The translations under genes and the position numbers were made by a program. The notes below the pieces were generated by a model. The model worked only from the letters and a program-made list of their open reading frames with translations. It was not told where the DNA came from and made no database searches. Positions 57,492 to 64,000 of a stretch of 64,000 nt of DNA are shown here, piece by piece; position 1 is the first letter of the stretch, and each line of letters starts with the position of its first letter. Source of the DNA: Pedobacter montanisoli (lineage in GTDB: Bacteria; Bacteroidota; Bacteroidia; Sphingobacteriales; Sphingobacteriaceae). The stretch is from the NCBI RefSeq assembly GCF_022809115.1, contig NZ_JALGBH010000001.1:1364001-1428000 (forward strand). Reading direction: 5' to 3'.

Positions 57492-57704
57492 ATGTCAGCT
57501 CATGAAAAACATGAAACAATCAGTTGCGAACGCTGCGGTACAGCTATGGTATGTAAAGCCAACGCGTATACTAAATGCCAATGCAGTGTGGTACCGTTAA
57601 ATCTTAATGAAACACAATACATTAGCGAATTATATGACGGCTGTTTATGTGCTGCGTGTTTATTTTCTTTAAAAGAGGAATTTAATGAAGATTATAAGGG
57701 CTGA
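57492..57704 (+). CDS. Cysteine-rich CWC-family small protein
   Basis: I start at MSAHEK; an upstream in-frame extension is hydrophobic and lies in the promoter. The 70-residue protein has CERCGTAMVC, then KCQC (Trp replaced by Gln in the CWC motif) and GCLCAACL, eight Cys in all, probably a zinc ribbon. Cytosolic; function unknown. Follows nrdA by 89 bases. Confidence 0.7.
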   Translation: MSAHEKHETISCERCGTAMVCKANAYTKCQCSVVPLNLNETQYISELYDGCLCAACLFSLKEEFNEDYKG

Positions 57705-58004
57705 TCGTGGCTGGCATATCTTTATATTAAACCTCTTCTTATAAGTTTTATTATCTAAATTGTTACAATACAGTATATTCTTTTGTGTTTAGGAATGTTA
57801 GGTTTGTAATAAGAAGGCTGTATTATATATATGCTTTCTAAAAAACCAGACCAAATATTTAAGGGGTATCAGGCCACCTATTATCTGTAGGCTTATATTC
57901 ATACAAATCATTTCTGATTAAAGAAAGGTCAAAAAAATCGCTCTTTACTATTTATTGATGATTATATAACAATAATTTATATTAGTCTTAATTAATAAAC
58001 AAGA
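57705..58004. other. 300-base gap, nothing recognised
   Basis: AT-rich, no convincing gene, terminator or consensus promoter. It should hold the promoter of the sigma-factor gene. Confidence 0.5.
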
Positions 58005-58613
58005 ATGTCGGCTTATCACAGCTATAGCGAAGACCAGTTAATTGCCTTTTTACGGATGGGCGATCATGCCGCATTTACTGAAATATACAATAGGTACTGG
58101 GAGATGTTGGCGGATGCAGCATATCAACGTTTACGTTCTCGTGAAGATGCGGAAGAAGTGGTGCAAAGCGTATTTGTAAGCCTGTACACACGCAGACAGG
58201 ATTTTTTTCCTAAATCTACATTGGAAGCTTATTTAAAGGCTTCTCTGAAATATAAAGTAATAGATGCTTACCGTTCTCAGCAATTGTATTATCGACATCT
58301 GGATGGATTAATAGCAGAACATAACCTCCGTAGTTCTTCTACACCTCATGAACAGGTAGAAGTAAAACAAATTAAAGAACAGGTATTGTTAGCAACCCAT
58401 AAGCTTCCTGATAAATGTAAGGAGGTGTTTATTCTGAGTCGTTTTGAGCAACTTTCAAACCAGGAAATTGCTGATCGGACGGGGACCTCTGTAAGTACGG
58501 TTAAAAAACATATTCATAAAGCGCTTTTAACTTTAAGAACTACGTTTAAGAATAACCTGTTTAACCTGTTCCTGATTAAAATTGTACTTGTAAAAATAAT
58601 TTCTCCTTTCTGA
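58005..58613 (+). CDS. ECF RNA polymerase sigma factor (FecI-like)
   Basis: 202 residues. Region 2 (EIYNRYWEMLADAAYQRL, EDAEEVVQSVFVSLY) and region 4 (LPDKCKEVFILSRFEQLSNQEIADRTGTSVSTVKKHIHKAL, in parts) are intact. The last 25 residues are unusually hydrophobic (FNLFLIKIVLVKII). Directly upstream of a FecR anti-sigma and a SusC with an STN domain, so it should transcribe that uptake locus. Start Met is typical. Confidence 0.92.
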   Translation: MSAYHSYSEDQLIAFLRMGDHAAFTEIYNRYWEMLADAAYQRLRSREDAEEVVQSVFVSLYTRRQDFFPKSTLEAYLKASLKYKVIDAYRSQQLYYRHLDGLIAEHNLRSSSTPHEQVEVKQIKEQVLLATHKLPDKCKEVFILSRFEQLSNQEIADRTGTSVSTVKKHIHKALLTLRTTFKNNLFNLFLIKIVLVKIISPF

Positions 58614-58720
58614 TAAAATATCATTCTGATAATCAGTGTTTTGTGTTTTTGTTCAGAATATTTTCTATTTTGGATAGAACCATATAAGCTTTTCTTCGAA
58701 TACATTATATATACGCATAT

Positions 58721-59923
58721 ATGAATTTTGACGAAGAAAAATATAAAGCACATATTCTAGAGGTTATGGAACGCTTTGCAAAAGGCGAAGCATCTGAAGT
58801 TGATAAACAGGAGCTGGATAACTGGTATAATCATTTTCCGTCATTTGAAAGATATGCTGAAGGGATGCCTTCATCTGAAAAGCTGTTGGCTAAAGATAAA
58901 ATGCTTCATAACATCAACAAGCAGATTTATCTGGAGGCGGTACCCGTTAAACAATCCCAAAGTAATCGTATGCTCCGTAGGGTAATGTGGGCAGCTATGA
59001 TAGCGATTATTAGTTGTAGCGGATTACTCTTTTACCGTTCAGAGATTAAGCGTGCGAATACTAAACAGCTTACCCAAAATCAAGTTATCATTCCGGGAGG
59101 AAACAGAGCCTTTTTAACGCTGGCTGATGGAAGTCGCATTTCGCTTACTGATGCTGCTAATGGAAACATAGCAAAACAAGCAGGAGTTACCATTAGTAAG
59201 ACAACAAACGGTCAGCTGATTTATACCGCTCATCATGTACAGGGCAATACTGTAGAAAAAAATGATGGCTATAATACCATAGAAACACCAAGCGGAGGTC
59301 AATATCAATTACAGCTACCCGATGGTACGGTTGTATGGCTTAACGCTGCTTCGAGTTTAAAATATCCAGTCAGTTTTTCGAAAAAAAAACAACGTCATGT
59401 GCAACTTAAGGGTGAGGCGTATTTTGAAGTGGCTAAAAATAAAAGCCTTCCTTTTGTGGTAAGTGTGCATTCAGTAAATGGTGATAAAAAAGAGCAAGAT
59501 GTTGAAGTATTAGGGACTCATTTTAATATTAATGCTTATCATGATGATAATACCATTAAAACAACTTTACTGGAAGGAAGTATAAAAGTAAGTCTGCCTT
59601 CTGCTTCAACCATACAACTCAGCCCGGGTCAGCAATCGGTAAATAAAAATAATGCCTTGCAGGTTACTGAAGTAAATGCAGAATACGCTGTGGCTTGGAA
59701 AGATGGTTATTTCCGTTTTAATGATAAAACGTTAGGCATGGCTATGAAAGAAATTGCCCGTTGGTACAATGTAGATGTGCAGTATAAAGATCCGGCTTTG
59801 AGAAATGAGCCTTTGGCTGGTACAATCAGTAAATACAGCAGTATTACACAGGTATTAAAAAAGATGGAGCTTACAGGCGCTTTCCGCTTTACGGTTAAAT
59901 CAAGAGAGATTATTGTAGAGTAA
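58721..59923 (+). CDS. FecR-family anti-sigma regulator
   Basis: 400 residues: cytoplasmic N-terminal ~85 residues, one membrane segment (VMWAAMIAIISCSGLLFY), and a periplasmic FecR domain with IETPSGGQYQLQLPDGT, VWLNAASSLKYP and GEAYFEV. The C-terminal ~70 residues match DUF4974. It holds the sigma factor and releases it on signal from the STN domain of SusC. 107 bases after the sigma gene. Confidence 0.94.
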   Translation: MNFDEEKYKAHILEVMERFAKGEASEVDKQELDNWYNHFPSFERYAEGMPSSEKLLAKDKMLHNINKQIYLEAVPVKQSQSNRMLRRVMWAAMIAIISCSGLLFYRSEIKRANTKQLTQNQVIIPGGNRAFLTLADGSRISLTDAANGNIAKQAGVTISKTTNGQLIYTAHHVQGNTVEKNDGYNTIETPSGGQYQLQLPDGTVVWLNAASSLKYPVSFSKKKQRHVQLKGEAYFEVAKNKSLPFVVSVHSVNGDKKEQDVEVLGTHFNINAYHDDNTIKTTLLEGSIKVSLPSASTIQLSPGQQSVNKNNALQVTEVNAEYAVAWKDGYFRFNDKTLGMAMKEIARWYNVDVQYKDPALRNEPLAGTISKYSSITQVLKKMELTGAFRFTVKSREIIVE

Positions 59924-60029
59924 TTAAAAAGATAAATAAACTGATTAACATATTAACCAAACCTAAATGAAACATGAAAGAAAAGAGAAACTATCCTTAA
60001 CCAAATGTCTGTAGGTAGAAAAAACCGAA

Positions 60030-60166
60030 ACTCCGACGGCCATCGGAGTCCGGTAGATGTCCTGCCTGATTAAACAAATGTGTAAACTATTTTTTGACCA
60101 ACAACAAGACAGACAAACTTAGGAAATATTGCCGGAATAAACTACCCTGGACCTGGTCTAGGGTAG
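60030..60166 (+). promoter_or_regulatory. Two strong hairpins in the susC leader
   Basis: The 300-base gap between fecR and susC has no gene. ACTCCGA (60030-60036) pairs with TCGGAGT (60043-60049). CTACCCT (60142-60148) pairs with AGGGTAG (60160-60166), extended inwards to 11 pairs with one wobble. Neither is followed by a T-run, so they are not standard terminators. They may be RNA regulators. Confidence 0.5.
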
Positions 60167-60223
60167 GGTGATATGAAAAGCTTTTCGTAGGCTGCTAAGC
60201 TCTGTTCTACAACTAATTACGAA

Positions 60224-63200
60224 ATGAATAAAAATTATCCAAAAACATGCTTTATACCTAAACTCCTGCTTATAATGAAACTAACGACTTTATTATTAAT
60301 CGTTACCATCATACAGGTTAGCGCAGCCGGCTATGCACAAAAACTAACATTAAAGCAAAAAGGTGCAAATATTAGTCTGGTGTTTGATGAAATCAAGAAA
60401 CAAACCGGTTATGATGTGTTCTATCTACCTAAAATCTTAAATACCAGTAAAAAGATCAATGCGAACTTTAAAGATGCTTCACTTGATGAAGTGATGAAAG
60501 CCTGTCTGCAAGATCAGCCGGTAAAATACACTATAGATGAAAAAACAATAGTGATAACCAAGACTGGAGATATACAGGAATTAATTAACAGTTCTATGTC
60601 TCTTTCTGCTATTGATATAAAGGGCAAGATAGTGGATGAAAAAGGTCTGCCTTTACCCGGCGCCAATGTAAGTGTTAAAGGGAAAAAAATCGGGACGTCA
60701 GCAGATACACAGGGGGAATTCACTCTTAAAAATGTATCAGAAGGAGATATCCTTGTTATTTCTTTTTTGGGCTACCAAACCAAAGAGCTTACTGCTAATG
60801 CAAATATGGGAACCATTGTTTTAAAAGAGGTGAACAATGAGCTGGAAGAAATTGTAGTGCAGGCTTATGGAGTAACAAAAAAGAAATCGTTAACTAATGC
60901 TGTTTCTACCATTTCAGTAAAAGAAATTGAGAATAGACAGATTTCTAATGTGACTACTGCATTGGTAGGAGCCGCACCTGGCATACAGACCACAACCGGA
61001 AGTGGGCAACCTGGCGAAGGACCTGCTATAAGGATCAGAGGTTTCGGAAGTATTAATGGAGGAGTAGATCCTTTATACGTAGTTGATGGAGCACCTTTTG
61101 ATGGTACTTTAAATCACATTAATCCTGATGATATAGAAACTATTTCTATTCTTAAAGATGCCTCAGCTACAGCTTTGTATGGCTCAAGAGCATCTAATGG
61201 TATTGTATTGATTACCACAAAAAAAGGTAAAAAGGGAGAGCCTGTACTTACGGCCAAAGTAACGCAAGGGTTAAACTCAAGAGGATTACAAGATTACGAG
61301 ACCGTTAGCGCTTATCAGTATTATCCTTTGCTATGGGAATCAATGCGAAATACTTACCTCGCAGCTGGTAATACAGGCAGTGTAGCGGCAAATAAAGCTA
61401 CCAATGAAATTGTTGCTGCTTTAGGTTACAACCCTTTTAATGTTCCCGATAATCAGGTGGTATTGGAAAATGGAACAATTAATCCTAATGCCAAATTGCT
61501 AAATCCCGACGCTCTGGACTGGAAAAAGAACATCAGAAAAACAGGGTTACGTAGTGAGTACAATTTGAACTATAAAGGCGGAAGCGATAAGAGTGATTTT
61601 TTTGCTTCGGCAGGTTACTTAAAAGATGAGGGTTATTCAGTACTAACAGATTTTAGTCGTTTTAACGGCAGGGTAAATATAAACAGCCAGATCAAAGAAT
61701 GGTTAAAAACCGGTGCTAATTTATACGGTACTTTTCAGAAAACCAGAATAGGAAATGAAGATAGTGGCACATGGGAAAATCCATTTTATGTAGATATGAT
61801 ATTTGCACCTATCTATCCGGTTTACAAACTTAATGCCGATGGATCTTATAAACTGGATGCCACAGGAGAAAAAATCTTTGATGATGGACTTACAAGAGCG
61901 ATTGCTCCTGGTAAAAATGTTTTGGCCGAAACTACTTTTAACGACAACTTTACAGAAAGAACCTTGTTTAGTGGTAAAACATATCTGGAAGCAAGATTTT
62001 TGAAGAGCTTTAAATTTACGACGAACTTCAGTATTGATCTGAATAATTACAGATACAACATTTTTGATAACCCGATAATTGGTGATGGTGTAGCCAATGG
62101 AGGTCTTTCGGTAAGATCAATATCTACTACCAGAACCATTAACGTTAACCAGTTATTAAATTACAATAAAAGCATAGACAAGCATAATATTGATGTACTT
62201 GTTGGCCATGAAACCTATCAGAAAAGATATGATTACAGTTATGGTCGTGCTACAGGACAAATCGTAAGTGGCTCTACTGAATTAAAGAACTTTAATACCA
62301 TAACTAATCTTTATTCATACCAAGACAATTATAATCTAGAATCATATTTTGGCCGTGCAGAATACTCGTTTGATAATAAGTATTTCTTCTCTACCTCTTT
62401 CAGGAGAGACGGTTCCTCAAGATTCTCGCCAAGTTCAAGATGGGGTAATTTCTGGTCTGTAGGTGCTGGCTGGACTATTAGTAACGAGAAGTTTTTTGAT
62501 GTAAAAGCGATTAATAACTTAAAATTGAGAGCTTCTTATGGTTTAGTAGGTTCTGATGATCTGGGAAGCTATTATTTATACCAAACTTTTTATGATACAG
62601 GCTTTAAAAATGGTAATGAACCTGGTTTAAAACAGTCTTTAACATTAGGTAACGAAAACCTGATCTGGGAAACCAATAAGAATATGGATATAGCGCTTGA
62701 ATTTGGTCTCTTTAAAAATCGTATTAACGGTGCCGTTGAGGTATTTAAACGTCATACAGATAATCTGCTTTTTAGTGTTCCACTGGCAGTATCTTCTGGT
62801 CTGAATTACCAATATCAAAATTTTGGGCGCTTAGAAAATAGTGGGATAGAAATTCAATTGGATGGAGTAGCTATACAAAGCCCTAACTTTAAATGGAATG
62901 TAGGCGTAAATCTTACTTCTTTCAAGAACGTTATTGCCAAACTTCCTTTTGATGAGTATATCGATGGAACCAAAAAATACATGGTAGGTAAATCACGCTA
63001 TGATTATTGGTTAAGGCAATGGTACGGTGTTGACCCAGCCACCGGAAGTGAACTCTATGTGGCTAGCAGTCCAACCGTGGCTGGTGCAAAAACAATGCCC
63101 GATGGTACGATAGTAACACCAAACGGGACAGATGCCAAATTTGATTATTCAGGGCAGTCAATACCAGATTTTTACGGGAGCTTAAACAATACCTTAACCT

Positions 63201-63637
63201 ATAAGAACTTCAGCTTAGATTTTAGATTTATTTATCAGATCGGTGGTGTTGCTATGGATAAGGATTATCAATCGTTAATGTACAGCGGTACTTATGGGCG
63301 TAATTTACATGTTGATGCTCTAAATCCTTGGAGAAATCCAGGAGATGTTACCGATATCCCTAAAAGGATAACTGGTACAACCATGTACGATAGCAATAAA
63401 TGGTTAGTAGATGCATCATATCTATATTTAAGATCGGCAAGTCTGAGCTATGATCTGCCAAAATCATTCATCCAAAAATTAAATATTGGTCCAACCAAAG
63501 TTTACCTCACAGGAGAAAATATGTTCATGTTATCTAAACGTAAAGGATTTGATCCGTCTCAGGCGTTTAATGGTAACAGCTCTTACACCTACGCTCCGGT
63601 AAGAATAATCTCTCTTGGCCTTAATTTGACACTATAA
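60224..63637 (+). CDS. SusC/RagA TonB-dependent outer-membrane transporter with STN domain
   Basis: 1137 residues. Signal region 18-38 within a longer N-terminus, STN domain about 45-115, carboxypeptidase-regulatory-like domain about 130-205, TonB-box-like EEIVVQAYG (209-216), then the plug (LYVVDGAPFDGTLNHINP in part, ATALYGSRASNGIVLITTKKG) and barrel to the end. It should import a glycan or peptide with SusD and signal through FecR. The substrate is unknown. Confidence 0.95.
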   Translation: MNKNYPKTCFIPKLLLIMKLTTLLLIVTIIQVSAAGYAQKLTLKQKGANISLVFDEIKKQTGYDVFYLPKILNTSKKINANFKDASLDEVMKACLQDQPVKYTIDEKTIVITKTGDIQELINSSMSLSAIDIKGKIVDEKGLPLPGANVSVKGKKIGTSADTQGEFTLKNVSEGDILVISFLGYQTKELTANANMGTIVLKEVNNELEEIVVQAYGVTKKKSLTNAVSTISVKEIENRQISNVTTALVGAAPGIQTTTGSGQPGEGPAIRIRGFGSINGGVDPLYVVDGAPFDGTLNHINPDDIETISILKDASATALYGSRASNGIVLITTKKGKKGEPVLTAKVTQGLNSRGLQDYETVSAYQYYPLLWESMRNTYLAAGNTGSVAANKATNEIVAALGYNPFNVPDNQVVLENGTINPNAKLLNPDALDWKKNIRKTGLRSEYNLNYKGGSDKSDFFASAGYLKDEGYSVLTDFSRFNGRVNINSQIKEWLKTGANLYGTFQKTRIGNEDSGTWENPFYVDMIFAPIYPVYKLNADGSYKLDATGEKIFDDGLTRAIAPGKNVLAETTFNDNFTERTLFSGKTYLEARFLKSFKFTTNFSIDLNNYRYNIFDNPIIGDGVANGGLSVRSISTTRTINVNQLLNYNKSIDKHNIDVLVGHETYQKRYDYSYGRATGQIVSGSTELKNFNTITNLYSYQDNYNLESYFGRAEYSFDNKYFFSTSFRRDGSSRFSPSSRWGNFWSVGAGWTISNEKFFDVKAINNLKLRASYGLVGSDDLGSYYLYQTFYDTGFKNGNEPGLKQSLTLGNENLIWETNKNMDIALEFGLFKNRINGAVEVFKRHTDNLLFSVPLAVSSGLNYQYQNFGRLENSGIEIQLDGVAIQSPNFKWNVGVNLTSFKNVIAKLPFDEYIDGTKKYMVGKSRYDYWLRQWYGVDPATGSELYVASSPTVAGAKTMPDGTIVTPNGTDAKFDYSGQSIPDFYGSLNNTLTYKNFSLDFRFIYQIGGVAMDKDYQSLMYSGTYGRNLHVDALNPWRNPGDVTDIPKRITGTTMYDSNKWLVDASYLYLRSASLSYDLPKSFIQKLNIGPTKVYLTGENMFMLSKRKGFDPSQAFNGNSSYTYAPVRIISLGLNLTL

Positions 63638-63649
63638 TTTTTGAGTAAC

Positions 63650-64000
63650 ATGAAAAATAAGATATATATATTTATGCTGGCCGGAAGTTTAATGGCTTCT
63701 GTTGGCTGCAAAAAAGAATTTTTAAATACATTCCCAACAGATCAGGTGGCTCAAACTACCGTTTTTGAAAACATCACCAATGCTAAATTAGCTGTAAACG
63801 GTATGTACCGTTTGCTTTATCTTCAAATCAGTAACCAGTCGCAGGATGGGCATGCAGCCATGATGATTAATATGGATGCAATGGGAGAAGATCTGGTATG
63901 GTCTGGAAATACCTATACTTATCATAAGCCTGCTTTACGTTGGGAAGATCACAGGAATGCTGCCAGTGCGCTGGCTAAATATCCTTATATGCTTTACTAT
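63650..64000 (+). CDS. SusD/RagB surface lipoprotein, N-terminal part (cut by window edge)
   Basis: 117 codons are visible. Lipoprotein signal ends SVGC with Cys20, followed by KKEFLNTFPTDQVAQ, the usual SusD mature start, and ITNAKLAVNGMYRLL. SusD binds substrate over the SusC barrel at the cell surface. It starts 12 bases after the susC stop, so the two are one transcription unit. Confidence 0.9.
   Translation, partial: MKNKIYIFMLAGSLMASVGCKKEFLNTFPTDQVAQTTVFENITNAKLAVNGMYRLLYLQISNQSQDGHAAMMINMDAMGEDLVWSGNTYTYHKPALRWEDHRNAASALAKYPYMLYY

Overview
The window is chromosomal DNA of a member of the Bacteroidota, most likely Sphingobacteriaceae and close to Pedobacter. This rests on AT-rich coding sequence, promoters of the Bacteroidota form TTTG/TTG-N19-20-TAnnTTTG, few Shine-Dalgarno sites, a SusC/SusD pair with an ECF sigma/FecR-type anti-sigma switch, DUF4293 and DUF2007 proteins, monomeric isocitrate dehydrogenase, and C-minus (zinc-free) forms of S14 and L36. 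No database search was run; product names come from recognising motifs and family signatures.

Layout. 1-653: end of fusA, then rpsJ, closed by a terminator. 856-4215: four unrelated genes (M14 peptidase lipoprotein, coiled-coil membrane protein, TauE/SafE permease, DUF1634 protein) separate rpsJ from the rest of the S10 operon. 4278-19590: S10-spc-alpha ribosomal cluster from rplC to rplQ with secY, map, infA and rpoA, all on the + strand, with its own strong promoter and several internal promoters, hairpins and terminator-like structures. 19600-30400: methyltransferase, L,D-transpeptidase, dnaK, a four-gene minus-strand group (HerA-like ATPase, nucleotidyltransferase, sugar-kinase-like protein, TMEM175-like channel) and monomeric icd. 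30500-31900: a Panacea-domain antitoxin plus RelE-like toxin, bracketed by two similar copies of the icd terminator. 32470-39504: acidic protein, dnaX, a possible 31-residue membrane peptide, rpsF-rpsR-rplI and a DEAD-box helicase. 39579-47724: gpsA, efflux adaptor plus TolC-like protein, polysaccharide deacetylase, aconitase and small envelope proteins. 47748-53516: GH1 glycosidase, membrane-anchored MutS-like ATPase, rlmH, truA and RlpA-like protein. 53688-57704: nrdB-nrdA with a structured leader, and a Cys-rich small protein. 58005-64000: ECF sigma, FecR anti-sigma, SusC with an N-terminal STN signalling domain, and the start of susD.

How the genes work together. The first third is the translation and secretion core. 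The nutrient-uptake locus at the right end looks like a self-regulated TonB-dependent system, in which substrate binding to SusC would be relayed through the STN domain to FecR and the sigma factor. The most unusual parts are the PanA-type toxin-antitoxin module inserted behind icd, the split S10 operon, a series of structured RNA elements at junctions within the ribosomal cluster (before rpsJ, rpmC, rpsH, rplO, rpsM, rpsD, rpoA and rplQ), and the structured leaders of nrdB and susC.
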